A DNA stretch of 64,000 nucleotides, taken from assembly GCA_012837715.1 (NCBI GenBank), contig DUQR01000041.1:62001-126000 (forward strand), written 5' to 3'. Both the position numbers and the translations under genes were made by a program. The notes under the pieces were generated by a model. That model did no database searches and was not told where the DNA came from. It saw only the letters and a program-made list of their open reading frames with translations. How positions within the stretch are numbered: the stretch's first letter is position 1; every line of letters starts with the position of its first letter. This stretch comes from Bacillota bacterium. Lineage in GTDB: Bacteria > Bacillota > UBA4882 > UBA10575. Positions 34,841 through 44,434 of this stretch are shown here, piece after piece.

Positions 34841-36672
34841 AAATCCATGGTCAAACCATAGCCATACGGAAATAATGGATCGTAGTCCTCATCCCCATCA
34901 TTAATCGGGAGCTGATCCAGACTCTTTGGCCAAGTAATCGGTAATTTCCCCACGAAATTGTAATCGCCAAAAAGCACATCGGCAATACCTTGACCCTCGG
35001 TACCGGGTAGCCAAGCGACCACTACCGCATCCCAATCCTTCAGATCGTCGGTGATCATTAGCGGTCTTCCGGAAACCAAAAGCACCACCACAGGCTTACC
35101 TGCTGCTTTCACTTGTTCAAGGACCTGCAAATCCTGCCAAGCCAAAGTCAGTTTCCGGTTATCCCCGACTCCTTCGGCATAAGGTTTTTCCCCAACAACC
35201 ACCACGGCAACATCCGCGGCATTCAAGTTAGAGACAATCCGGCCTCGACCTTTAATTGCCCGTTCAATGCCTGCGCGAATGGTCGTTCCGGTGGTAATCC
35301 GACCGCTCGCGCCTTGCCAGGTAATAGTCCAGCCGCCGCACTGGTTGCCGATGTCATCCGCATTGGAGCCGTCAATATAAATCCGGGCCTCTTTGGCGAG
35401 AGGAAGCAGGTTATGCTCATTCTTTAACAGCACAAGGGATTTACGGACCGCCTCCCTTGCTACCGCCCGGTGTTCTTGATTACCAATAACCCCTTGCGCC
35501 ATCAGGCTCCGGTCGGTAAAAGGCGCTTCAAATAGGCCAGCTTGGAATTTAACCCGCAAAATCCGGCGGACCGCATCGTCAATCCGCTCCTCACTAACAT
35601 CCCCGTTCAGCACCGCCTTTTTCAAAGCGGTAATAAAATTTCGCCACGTGTTTGGTTCCATAAACAGGTCAATACCGGCATTAACCGCCCGCACAACTTT
35701 GTTGTAATAATCAGGGGTATCGATCTCTTTGATCCCTTCCCAGTCGCTCACCACAATCCCGGTAAACCCCAATTCATTCTTCAGCACATCGGTGATTAAA
35801 TACCTATGCTCATGCATCTTCAACCCCTGAAAACTATTGAAAGACACCATCACCGAACCAACCCCCGCCTGAATCGCTTCCACATACCCGGGCAGGTGGA
35901 TGGCCCTTAATTCTTCCTCACTGACGGTCACATCACCCCGGTCGATCCAAAAGCCACCGTCACCGGTTCCCCAGTTCGTTCCGCCGTCCCCCAGGTAATG
36001 TTTGGCGGTGGCCACAATATACCGGCCCTTCATTTCTCCATTCGGCCCTTGCAGTCCTTTGATGTACGGGCCGACCAGCAACCGTTGGAGTTCGGGTGTT
36101 TCCCCAAAGCTTTCGTAGGTTCGACCCCACCGCTCGTCCCTGGCCACCGCCACACACGGACTGAAGGTCCAATCAACGCCAGTAGCGGCGGTTTCCAACG
36201 CGGTGATCTCGCCAATCCGCCGTATTAATTCGGGATCCCTCGTCGCGCCCAGACCAATATTGTGGGGGAAGATCGTCGCTCCTTTTAGGTTGTTATGCCC
36301 GTGCACGGCATCGGTCCCGTAGATAATTGGTATGCCCAAACGGGTATTAAGCGCTGCTTGTTGATAATTATCGTACATCTTAGCCCAGCTTTGCGGAGTG
36401 TTCGGTCGAGGGGAAGAGCCACCGCCACTCAAGACAGAACCAATGAAAAATGTGGCGACTTCTTTCGGTTGAATTGAGCCCCTTTCCGCCTGGGTCATCT
36501 GGCCGATTTTTTCGTCAAGGGTCATTCGGGACAATAAATCCTCCACCCGTAAGTCAATCGGCGCCTTCGCTTCTTTATAAAGCGGAGCTTCTACCGACCC
36601 TGACTGGGCAAGACCCTGGCTGATCAAAACCACAACTAGGCAAAAGACCAATAACCATTTTCGTTTGATCAT
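34831..36672 (-). CDS. Secreted GH3 beta-glucosidase
   Basis: Retaining exo-beta-glycosidase of family GH3, similar to secreted cellodextrinases/1,3-1,4-beta-glucosidases. A signal peptide (hydrophobic 6-20, cleavage near GLAQS) exports it. Domain 1 (about 40-390) contains the substrate-binding KHYLGDGGT segment and the nucleophile Asp310 in VVSDWEG. Domain 2 (about 410-600) has a VVVVGEKPYAEG segment, whose glutamate is the acid/base in barley-type GH3 enzymes. The total of 613 residues fits a two-domain form without FnIII. The stop codon overlaps a permease fossil, so the C-terminus may have been trimmed. It has its own consensus promoter. Confidence 0.93.
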   Translation of the reverse strand: MIKRKWLLVFCLVVVLISQGLAQSGSVEAPLYKEAKAPIDLRVEDLLSRMTLDEKIGQMTQAERGSIQPKEVATFFIGSVLSGGGSSPRPNTPQSWAKMYDNYQQAALNTRLGIPIIYGTDAVHGHNNLKGATIFPHNIGLGATRDPELIRRIGEITALETAATGVDWTFSPCVAVARDERWGRTYESFGETPELQRLLVGPYIKGLQGPNGEMKGRYIVATAKHYLGDGGTNWGTGDGGFWIDRGDVTVSEEELRAIHLPGYVEAIQAGVGSVMVSFNSFQGLKMHEHRYLITDVLKNELGFTGIVVSDWEGIKEIDTPDYYNKVVRAVNAGIDLFMEPNTWRNFITALKKAVLNGDVSEERIDDAVRRILRVKFQAGLFEAPFTDRSLMAQGVIGNQEHRAVAREAVRKSLVLLKNEHNLLPLAKEARIYIDGSNADDIGNQCGGWTITWQGASGRITTGTTIRAGIERAIKGRGRIVSNLNAADVAVVVVGEKPYAEGVGDNRKLTLAWQDLQVLEQVKAAGKPVVVLLVSGRPLMITDDLKDWDAVVVAWLPGTEGQGIADVLFGDYNFVGKLPITWPKSLDQLPINDGDEDYDPLFPYGYGLTMDLEN

Positions 36673-36748
36673 TTTCCAACCCCCTGTGTTTCTGGGCAGA
36701 AACCATTCCCCATACGAGCTGGTAGGGAAGTCTCTGCCATTGAGTCAT

Positions 36749-36777
36749 ATTATATTATTTATTCCATCTATTGGCAA
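36749..36777 (-). promoter_or_regulatory. GH3 promoter
   Basis: Minus-strand TTGCCA (36772-36777) and TATAAT (36749-36754) are 17 bases apart, ending 76 bp before the GH3 ATG. Confidence 0.75.
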
Positions 36778-36936
36778 GTAGGCGCGCACACCGTCCACCG
36801 CCTACACCCCAAATGTTAAATACTGGAATTGGTTGTTCATGCCGACAACCGACAGTATAAATCAGCGCTCATTTAATTGAAGTCGGGTGAACAACTTAAG
36901 TTAATTTCTAAATAGTCGCTCAAGCCGGACGCGCTA

Positions 36937-36976
36937 AAAAAGTTATTGGCTGCCGTACGGCAGCCAATAACTTTTT
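36937..36976. terminator. Perfect palindrome, bidirectional terminator after the importer operon
   Basis: A 40-bp perfect palindrome (20-bp arms meeting at 36956/36957) with A/T-run ends on both sides. It follows the solute-binding protein gene by 40 bp and should end its transcript, separating it from the GH3 gene. Confidence 0.85.
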
Positions 36977-37015
36977 CTACTATGGTTGGTTTGGAAATGG
37001 ATGAGCTTGTTACGA

Positions 37016-38644
37016 TTATTCGTAAAATGCTTCATACTTCGCACGCCGTTCGTCGATGATGGCCTGACCGCCGGAGCGGAGGTAGTCTTGCATACCGGCG
37101 TCGAAGACTTTGTCGAAGTCTTGGGGTTTCGCCACCACGGCTTGGACCAGGAAGTTATCCCGTTTTTCGTCCAGCGCCGGGCCCATGCCTTCCTCGGCTT
37201 TAATCTCACCGACATTGTAATACGGGGTATACCGGGCATTATTATCTGTCAGCTGGTAAGCCTTTTCAATGAAGCTCTTATCCACCAGGTCGTAACCCAA
37301 AGCCACCGATTTGGCGGTTAAGACGGGATCGCCCAGATCAAGACCGTTAATGGTGATGGTGTAGTCGATGTTCTGGAGCGAGTTCATGATCATATCGCCA
37401 GTCGCCGCAATATTCTGGATGGAACCGTCCGCGAGCACCTTATGGTTAGTACCCTCAACACCGATCTGGAGGAAGCGACGGTTTTCCAACTTAGTAATCC
37501 AGTTGACGTAGAGCATGGAAGCTAGCGGCTCGTCGTTGGTCGCCGGGAAGAACACTTTCCGGTCATTTCCCGGAGCAAGATACTTCCGGTAGATCCCCGC
37601 ATCATTCTTGAAGGGTTCAACCGCGATAAAGGCCGCATCCGGGCCGGCCATTTGCTGTAATTGATAATGGATGCTGTCTTTGCCGTTCCGGTACGGATAG
37701 TCCCAGTTATGCATAAAGGCGCCCACATAACCGGCTTTCATATTGTTATCTTCCGTACCGTCACCGGGGCCATAAAGTGGAAAGTCTTTCCAGATCAAAC
37801 CTTCATTGTACCATTTATTCAGGACCCGGACCCCTTCTTTAATACCGGGCCAGAGCAGACGTCTGTCGTCGAAGCCGTTAATGTACATTTCTTTGTCGGT
37901 AATACTCTCAGGAACAAAAGATGTAAACAGATGCTCATTCCGCCAGCCAATGTCATAACTGGTGGTATAGGGGATCATCTTATCCGCGTCTTTGCCTAAC
38001 AAGAGATTGGCGTTCTTTTTGAAGGCCCGCAACATGTTTTCAAATTCTTCGAGACTGCGCGGTTCGGGCAGGTTCAGCTTCTTCAACCAGTCTTCCCGGA
38101 CGAAGGTATTGATCCGTTTATTCTGGGCGAGTCTGGCTTCAATCGCCCAAACTGTGCCGTTGACCGGATCCTGGTTCCACAAGAGGAATCTCTCACCCAG
38201 GAAATCCCAGAGATCGGGGAACAATTCTTTGTATTCATCGGTCAAGTAAGGTGACAAATCCAGCACACCACCCATGTTGGCGTAGGTTAGAATCGTCGGA
38301 TAGCTGTAAGTAACGCAAACATCGGGCGCATCCCCGGCCGCCAGGAGGTTGTTGAGGACATCCACCTCAGTCCAACGGGGGACAGGCACAAAGGTGACTT
38401 TCACGTTATGGTCCCGGAGCATACCTTCTTTGATCCAGTTGGTAAAGAAGTTGTCTTCCGGTTTGGACCCTCCCGGATTGCCCCGGTCATAAATTTCCAC
38501 CGTAATTGACCTTGTTTTCAGGAATCTACCGTTGGCATCAAGCTCAGGGAATTTGGAAGCCGACAGAATGGTCCCTGAAAAGCAGGCCGTCAACAAGAGA
38601 GCAATTAAGAGAGTGGACAACACGACCGAACGGTTTTTCCTCAT
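37016..38644 (-). CDS. ABC importer solute-binding lipoprotein (LplA/YtcQ type)
   Basis: Extracellular sugar-binding component of a CUT1 ABC importer. The signal peptide ends in a lipobox, LLTAC, with Cys21 as lipidation site, so the protein is tethered to the outer face of the membrane. At 542 residues it belongs to the large type-1 solute-binding class (LplA/YtcQ) that often binds complex oligosaccharides. It is the third gene of an operon with two permeases (gap of 62 bp). No ATPase gene is present, as is usual for this class, which shares an MsmX-type ATPase encoded elsewhere. Substrate unknown; nearby GH3/GH1 genes suggest beta-linked oligosaccharides. Confidence 0.92.
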   Translation of the reverse strand: MRKNRSVVLSTLLIALLLTACFSGTILSASKFPELDANGRFLKTRSITVEIYDRGNPGGSKPEDNFFTNWIKEGMLRDHNVKVTFVPVPRWTEVDVLNNLLAAGDAPDVCVTYSYPTILTYANMGGVLDLSPYLTDEYKELFPDLWDFLGERFLLWNQDPVNGTVWAIEARLAQNKRINTFVREDWLKKLNLPEPRSLEEFENMLRAFKKNANLLLGKDADKMIPYTTSYDIGWRNEHLFTSFVPESITDKEMYINGFDDRRLLWPGIKEGVRVLNKWYNEGLIWKDFPLYGPGDGTEDNNMKAGYVGAFMHNWDYPYRNGKDSIHYQLQQMAGPDAAFIAVEPFKNDAGIYRKYLAPGNDRKVFFPATNDEPLASMLYVNWITKLENRRFLQIGVEGTNHKVLADGSIQNIAATGDMIMNSLQNIDYTITINGLDLGDPVLTAKSVALGYDLVDKSFIEKAYQLTDNNARYTPYYNVGEIKAEEGMGPALDEKRDNFLVQAVVAKPQDFDKVFDAGMQDYLRSGGQAIIDERRAKYEAFYE

Positions 38645-38706
38645 CAGTAATCCTCCTTTTTCGATTTGATATTTTGTTTTGTTAAATGTGGCCGCAGAGC
38701 CACATT

Positions 38707-39576
38707 TTAACCTTTGATGGCCCCCAAGGTTGCGCCATGAATAAAATACCTTTGCAACCAGGGATAGGCAAAGAGAATCGGGACGGTGGCAAACATGACG
38801 GTTGCCGCCTGCAGGGATTGGGTGAGTCCCGGGGCAGTAAAACCTTCCTGCGTTTGGATATCAATGCTCGTAATACTCTTTAAGATGTTGTAGAGCAACA
38901 ACTGGATTGGGTAATACTCCCGTTTATTCATAAACATCAAGGCGTCGGAAAAGCCGTTCCAACGGCCGACCGCATAGAAGAGGGACAAAGTGGCAATCAC
39001 CGGCTTGGATAAGGGGAGATAAATGTTGATCAGAATACGGACCGGGCCGGCCCCGTCAATCTCCGCCGACTCGCGCAGACTATCCGGGATCCCATAAAAG
39101 AAGCTTCGCATGATAATCATGTTGAAGACGCTTAAACAATAGGGTATTACCAGCACCGCCGGGCGGTTTAACAACTTGAGATCCTTCAGTAACAGATAGG
39201 TAGGAATTGTCCCCGCGTTAAAATACATGGTAAGGAGAATCAGCCCGTTAATGAACCGGCGTCCTTTCAACTTATCATAGATCAACGGATAGGCGCACAG
39301 CGTAGTCATGGTCATGGAGACAATCACACCTATAACCGTCAAATACGCCGTCCACACTAGGGACCAGGTGTATTTCGAGTCGCTCAGCACCGCCTTGTAG
39401 GCTTCAAGGGTGAAACCCTTCGGCCAGATCGTCACTTCGTTCCGGATTAACGCCTGCGCGGAACTGAGGGAACGGGACGCAATATTCAGCATGGGCAGCA
39501 AACAAGCAAGCACCAGAAGAAAGCATAAGAAAGCAACAAACAAATCACCGGCTTTTGACCTTTTTGTTTTAACCAT
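38707..39576 (-). CDS. ABC sugar importer permease (LplC/YtcP type)
   Basis: Second transmembrane subunit of the CUT1 importer, 289 residues with six helices. The EAA loop, EIDGAGPVRILINIYLPLS (about residues 176-194), contacts the shared ATPase. The C-terminus IHGATLGAIKG is characteristic. Start ATG; its upstream neighbour ends 15 bp before it, so the two permeases are co-transcribed and form a heterodimeric channel. Confidence 0.93.
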   Translation of the reverse strand: MVKTKRSKAGDLFVAFLCFLLVLACLLPMLNIASRSLSSAQALIRNEVTIWPKGFTLEAYKAVLSDSKYTWSLVWTAYLTVIGVIVSMTMTTLCAYPLIYDKLKGRRFINGLILLTMYFNAGTIPTYLLLKDLKLLNRPAVLVIPYCLSVFNMIIMRSFFYGIPDSLRESAEIDGAGPVRILINIYLPLSKPVIATLSLFYAVGRWNGFSDALMFMNKREYYPIQLLLYNILKSITSIDIQTQEGFTAPGLTQSLQAATVMFATVPILFAYPWLQRYFIHGATLGAIKG

Positions 39577-39591
39577 AATCCTCCACCTCCC

Positions 39592-40545
39592 TTACCAAAC
39601 ACCGCGTTCGCCGAATTTTTTCGCCAAGGCATTCGCCGCAAACAGGAAGATGACACAAACCACCGACTGGAAGAGCCCCACTGCCGTGGTCAGTGAGAAT
39701 TGCAAGCCCCGGATCCCGTTGGTATAGATAAAAGTTGCAATCACATTGGATACGTTATTGACTAGATTGTTACTCAATGCGTAAGGCCGGTCAAACTCGC
39801 TGCCCAGAATACGCCCTAAGTTCAGGATAAGCAGGGTAATAATGGTCGGCCGGAGACCGGGTAAAGTAATGTGCCAGATGCTCCGCAACCGGCCGGCGCC
39901 GTCAATGGCCGCTGCTTCATATAATTGGGGGTCGATATTGGTCAACGCCGCCAGATAGATAATGGTATTCCACCCCACGCTCTTCCAAACCCCTAAAAGA
40001 ACGTAGGTCCAGACCCAGTGGGCAGAGTCGTTCAGAAACGGGATACTACCAAAACCTAAGCGGTTCAAGACAATATTGATCAAACCACTGGTGGGCGCTA
40101 AAAGCTGTACTGCCAAGCCGGAAACAATAATCCACGAAAGAAAATGGGGCATGTAGGCTACAGTCTGGGTAAAGCGTTTAAACCGTTTATAGGGTAGCTC
40201 ATTAAGGAGGATCGCCAAGATAATGGGGGCCGGAAAACCAACCAGCAAATCAAGGAAGTTAAGCATAATGGTGTTCCGTAAAGCAAAAAGAAAGTCCCGG
40301 TTGGAAAAGGCTTTAATGAAGTACTCAAAACCATGATTGCCCGCCCAGGGCATTTCCCAAGGGCTCTTCACAATACTGTATTTTTTAAAGGCGATTTGGA
40401 TATAGGTCATTGGAATGTATTTGAAAATGATAAAATAAACAATTGGTAATAACAACATCGCATAAAGGGTCCAATACTTTTTTAAATAATTCCGTGTCCT
40501 AATAATCTTTTTCTTTTTGGATAACGGATCAGCAATGGCTGTCAT
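39592..40545 (-). CDS. ABC sugar importer permease (LplB/YtcP type)
   Basis: First gene of the importer operon. The 317-residue protein has six helices, a cytoplasmic N-terminus rich in lysine, and the EAA loop AAAIDGAGRLRSIWHITLPG (about 212-231). Its overall pattern, including the LLPIVYFIIFKYIPM segment in the first helix, is that of LplB-like permeases. The ATG follows a GAGGGTGAGG ribosome site. The 250-bp upstream region to the ABC exporter gene must hold the operon promoter. A TTGACA occurs there (around 40645), but no matching -10 was found at the right distance. Confidence 0.92.
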   Translation of the reverse strand: MTAIADPLSKKKKIIRTRNYLKKYWTLYAMLLLPIVYFIIFKYIPMTYIQIAFKKYSIVKSPWEMPWAGNHGFEYFIKAFSNRDFLFALRNTIMLNFLDLLVGFPAPIILAILLNELPYKRFKRFTQTVAYMPHFLSWIIVSGLAVQLLAPTSGLINIVLNRLGFGSIPFLNDSAHWVWTYVLLGVWKSVGWNTIIYLAALTNIDPQLYEAAAIDGAGRLRSIWHITLPGLRPTIITLLILNLGRILGSEFDRPYALSNNLVNNVSNVIATFIYTNGIRGLQFSLTTAVGLFQSVVCVIFLFAANALAKKFGERGVW

Positions 40546-40796
40546 TATCGCCTCACCCTCACTTGTAAAATTTTTGTTTGATCCAGTATCGAAAAGGTTT
40601 GTGATTATTTTAACGGATCATCGGACCAGCCTAAGTAATAAGTTGTCAAATCATTTCACTAAATTTATTCTATCCCCTTACTCATAATCCTTTTTTTATC
40701 AATAATATTTTCACTTGGGTTAATGGAAAATGATGACGCTGAAAATAAAGGGGTACTCTTTTGTAATCTCTCCTCTGCCTTGAGACTTTCTTTGGC

Positions 40797-42578
40797 CTAA
40801 ATTGCCCTCAGGAATTGATACTGGGACATGTAAAGACGATAATAGGCGCCTTTTTTGTTCATTAGTGTTTCGTGGGTGCCCGCTTCAACTATTCCCCCAT
40901 CGTCAATATACATAATCCGGTCCGCATTTTTAATGGTGGAAAGCCGATGGGCAATAATAAAGGAAGTCCGGTTCACCAGAAGTTTGGCCAAACCCTGCTG
41001 GACCAAGAGTTCTGTTTCCGTGTCAATACTGGAAGTTGCCTCATCAAGAATAAGAATCCGCGGGTCGGCCAATAAAGCCCGGGCAAAGGAGATTAGTTGC
41101 CTTTCCCCGACGGAAAGCCGACTCCCCCGTTCATTGACTTCCGTATAGTAACCCTTTTCCATATTGACAATGAAATCATGGGCGCACACGGCCCGGGCGG
41201 CGGCGATCACTTCTTCATCGGAGGCATCCAACCGGCTGTACCGGATGTTATCGATGATCGTTCCGGAAAAAATAAAGGTATCCTGGAGCATAACCCCCAT
41301 TTGGCTACGTAAAGATTGCAGGGTTACCTCCCGCAGATCGATCCCGTCGATCAAGACTTTACCACTGGTCACATCATAGAAACGGCTGATCAGGTTAACG
41401 ATGGTCGTTTTCCCTGCTCCGGTCGGTCCCACCAGGGCAATGGTTTCACCCGGATTCACTTGAAAGCTGACGTTATGTAAAACCTCCTGTCCTTCTTCGT
41501 AAGCGAAACAAACATCGACAAACTCTATTTGGCCGCGGATCGGTGGCATCAATTTGGCGTCCGGAGCATCGGCAACCGAAGGTTTCTCGTCCATCGTCTC
41601 AAAGATCCGTTCGATATAAGCCGCCGCGTTGATCAAAGAATTATAAAAGTTGGTCAGATTAAAAATGGGTAACCAGAAAGAGCTGATATAACTCAAGAAG
41701 GCAATTAAAACGCCGACGGATATCCCTTGGTTCAGCCAAGCAACCCCCGCCAAATAAACCGCAGCGATCACGAGAACGGAAAGATTTTCCGCAATCGGGT
41801 TCACCAGGATCAACGAGATAATCGCCTTCATCCAGGCCTGCCGGTAACTTTGGTTAATCGTGGCAAAGGTCGCAAAATTCTCCTTTTCCCGGGCAAAAGA
41901 CTGCGTCACTTTCATTCCATTAATACTTTCATGAACATAAGCGTTCATATTCGACTGCTTGCGGCTGACCTTCTGCCAAAGTCGGCGCTGAATGTTTTTT
42001 AATAGAAAGAGGGCCGCGAACAAAACCGGTAGCCCGGCCAGGCTGATCAGGGCAAGCCGTAAATCAAGGAGGAGCATAAAAAAGGCAATTATCATTAAGG
42101 TAAATAAATCGGTAATTAAGTTGATCAATCCATTGGAAAGGAGATCACTTAAGGTGTTGATGTAATTCACTACCCGAACCAGGATCTTGCCATGGGGCCG
42201 ACTATCGTAAAAAGCAAAGGGCAGTCGCTGGAGATGGGTAAAAAGGTCCCGCCGAAGGTTTTGGATGATACTCTGCCCCATTTCGGCGGTACTGCTCAGC
42301 CGGTACCGAAGGCCCAAGGCGTTAATCAGCAAAGTCCCGATATAAAGCAAGGTTAAAAGGATTAACTGGGAGAGATCGCGCTTGGGAATCGCCTCATCCA
42401 GCGCAATTTTGATTAAATAAGGCCCGGTAAAAGCGGTGAAACTGGCCACCAGCATGACAATAACCGTTAAGAACAGTCTTTTTTTGTAAGGTTTAATATA
42501 TTTTAATAAACGCCTAACCTGATCAAAGTTAAATTCTATGTCCAGTTCTTCATCGACATCATATTTATTCCGAGCCAT
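40797..42578 (-). CDS. Heterodimeric ABC exporter subunit (YheH/BmrD-like), canonical Walker B
   Basis: Half of a multidrug-type ABC exporter: six membrane helices (about 33-325) and a nucleotide-binding domain. Walker A GPTGAGKT at 384-391, signature LSVGERQ at 488-494 and Walker B with catalytic Glu513 in LILDEATSS. The signature is non-canonical (V and E replace G and Q), whereas the partner has the canonical LSGGQ but a degenerate Walker B. The start ATG overlaps the stop of the partner gene by one base (TAATG), so the subunits are translated together. Substrate unknown; drugs, lipids or peptides are typical. Confidence 0.93.
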   Translation of the reverse strand: MARNKYDVDEELDIEFNFDQVRRLLKYIKPYKKRLFLTVIVMLVASFTAFTGPYLIKIALDEAIPKRDLSQLILLTLLYIGTLLINALGLRYRLSSTAEMGQSIIQNLRRDLFTHLQRLPFAFYDSRPHGKILVRVVNYINTLSDLLSNGLINLITDLFTLMIIAFFMLLLDLRLALISLAGLPVLFAALFLLKNIQRRLWQKVSRKQSNMNAYVHESINGMKVTQSFAREKENFATFATINQSYRQAWMKAIISLILVNPIAENLSVLVIAAVYLAGVAWLNQGISVGVLIAFLSYISSFWLPIFNLTNFYNSLINAAAYIERIFETMDEKPSVADAPDAKLMPPIRGQIEFVDVCFAYEEGQEVLHNVSFQVNPGETIALVGPTGAGKTTIVNLISRFYDVTSGKVLIDGIDLREVTLQSLRSQMGVMLQDTFIFSGTIIDNIRYSRLDASDEEVIAAARAVCAHDFIVNMEKGYYTEVNERGSRLSVGERQLISFARALLADPRILILDEATSSIDTETELLVQQGLAKLLVNRTSFIIAHRLSTIKNADRIMYIDDGGIVEAGTHETLMNKKGAYYRLYMSQYQFLRAI

Positions 42579-44326
42579 TACTTCGCCTCCTTCATTAACT
42601 CGGCATCAAAGTCGCCATATTGGTTTTTGAAGACCGTAGAATAATAACCATTCTTGGCAATTAACTCTTCATGCTTTCCTACTTCGATAATCCGGCCGTC
42701 TTTCAGAACCAAAATCAGATCGGCGTTGCGCACCGCGGAAATCCGGTGGGCAATGATAAAAATGGTTTTTTGTTTATAGAATGAGCGTAAATTTTTTTGG
42801 ATGGCATGTTCAGTTTCCAGGTCCACACTGGATGTGGTATCATCCAGAATCAAAATGGCCGGATCTTTAATCAAAGCCCGGGCCAGGGCAATCCGTTGCC
42901 TTTGGCCGCCGGAGAGGCCCACGCCCCGTTCACCCACGATGGTGTCATAGCCTTCCGGCATCCGGGTGATAAACTCATGGGCTCCGGCAATCCGCGCCGC
43001 CTGTTGCACTTCGTCGAAACTGGCTTCGGGAACACCAAAAGCGATATTCCCTTCAATGGTGTCGGAGAATAAAAAGATATCCTGCATCGCCCCGGCAATA
43101 TTGGCACGCAAGAACGCCAAATCTAGCTCTTTGATGGGGATTCCGTCAATCAAAATCTCCCCGGTGGTGCAGTCATAAAAACGACAGATTAAATTCACAA
43201 TGGTGGACTTCCCGGCGCCGGTGGGGCCAACCAAGGCGATGGTCTGGCCAGGGTGCGCCGTAAAACTGATTTCCCGGAGGATCGCGTGGCCTTCAAGGGT
43301 AAAGGAAACATCAGAAAACTCCACTTTCCCCGCAAGGCTCTCCTTCTGGCGCGGGTTTTCCCCGTTTTTAATCCGCGGTTTTTCCGTCAACAGATTGATA
43401 ATTTTGGTGGCGCCGGCTACAAACCGCTGCAGATCATTAATGAGCCAGCCCAGGTATCTAAGGGGATTACTCAAAGTCCACAGGTAATTGTTGAACATAA
43501 CCAGTTCCCCTAAGGTTAGCCGCTCCTGCATCACCATTAAACCGCCAACTAAAAGGAGAACCACGGTCAGCCCGTTGGAAGCCGTATCTATTAACGGTAA
43601 GTACTTACTCCAAACCTGGACGGCCTTTAGATTCTCCTGTTTGTAATTATCGTTTTCCCTGTAAAATTTGGTGATCTCGTGCTCTTCCCGGGCAAAGGCC
43701 TTGACCACCCGGTTCCCGCTGATATTCTCCTGGACCACCGAATTCAGACGGGAAAGTTGTTCCCGGATCGCAAAGAAGGTTGGTTTCACCGCCACGGAAA
43801 GGCGTAAGGCGAAAAAACCAATCAGCGGCGTCCAAAGCAACAAAGCCAAGGCGAGTTGGGCATTGATCGCAAAAAGGATGGCCAGGGAGAGGAGAAAGAT
43901 GACAATGTTCTCCACTAAACTAAAGGCTACCCAAGAAATAAAGTGGCGGACCGCATCGGCATCCCCGGACATCCTGGTCATCAGGTCGCCGGTACGGGTC
44001 CGGTCGAAGAAGGAAAAGTCTAGTTCCTGCAACTTCTGGTAAATATTCATCCGCACGTTATAGACCACATCTTGGGAGATCCGTTCAAAGGTCAACCGGT
44101 AAAGAAAGCGGGCAGCCGATTTTACCATCGTCGCCGCCACAATCGCGATGATCAGACGCCAGAAAAACTCCATTTCCCCCCCGATAATCACCCGGTCGAC
44201 AATAACCCCGGCAATGTAGGGAGGAATTAGGTTGAGTATCGTAAAAAGGATGACCAAAAAGAATGCTAAAATCAGCAAGAATCTATGTTTTCGCAGATAA
44301 GTCCATAACCATCGAAAAGGGTTCAA
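42578..44326 (-). CDS. Heterodimeric ABC exporter subunit (YheI/BmrC-like), degenerate Walker B
   Basis: Partner of the exporter encoded at 40797. Six helices (about 15-310) precede the nucleotide-binding domain with Walker A GPTGAGKS (367-374), signature LSGGQRQ (471-477) and Walker B LILDDTTSS, where Asp496 replaces the catalytic glutamate. In a heterodimer this gives one competent and one degenerate ATP site, as in BmrCD and TM287/288. No strong Shine-Dalgarno is visible before the ATG at 44326. It follows the acetylesterase-like gene by 108 bp on the same strand, so export could belong to the same transcription unit, though no functional tie is evident. Confidence 0.92.
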   Translation of the reverse strand: MNPFRWLWTYLRKHRFLLILAFFLVILFTILNLIPPYIAGVIVDRVIIGGEMEFFWRLIIAIVAATMVKSAARFLYRLTFERISQDVVYNVRMNIYQKLQELDFSFFDRTRTGDLMTRMSGDADAVRHFISWVAFSLVENIVIFLLSLAILFAINAQLALALLLWTPLIGFFALRLSVAVKPTFFAIREQLSRLNSVVQENISGNRVVKAFAREEHEITKFYRENDNYKQENLKAVQVWSKYLPLIDTASNGLTVVLLLVGGLMVMQERLTLGELVMFNNYLWTLSNPLRYLGWLINDLQRFVAGATKIINLLTEKPRIKNGENPRQKESLAGKVEFSDVSFTLEGHAILREISFTAHPGQTIALVGPTGAGKSTIVNLICRFYDCTTGEILIDGIPIKELDLAFLRANIAGAMQDIFLFSDTIEGNIAFGVPEASFDEVQQAARIAGAHEFITRMPEGYDTIVGERGVGLSGGQRQRIALARALIKDPAILILDDTTSSVDLETEHAIQKNLRSFYKQKTIFIIAHRISAVRNADLILVLKDGRIIEVGKHEELIAKNGYYSTVFKNQYGDFDAELMKEAK

Positions 44327-44434
44327 TTCTCCGCCTCCTCTTGCTCTTGCTCTATTCCGTAGGACGTAATCAGCTGAGATTAAACAAGTTTAGGTGTCAC
44401 CGCGCAACCGGTCATGGGGCAGATTCATCGGTTT

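Noticed and set aside
40640-40650. TTGACA upstream of the importer operon as a -35 box
   Set aside because: No acceptable -10 sequence occurs at 15-19 bases, so no promoter was called.
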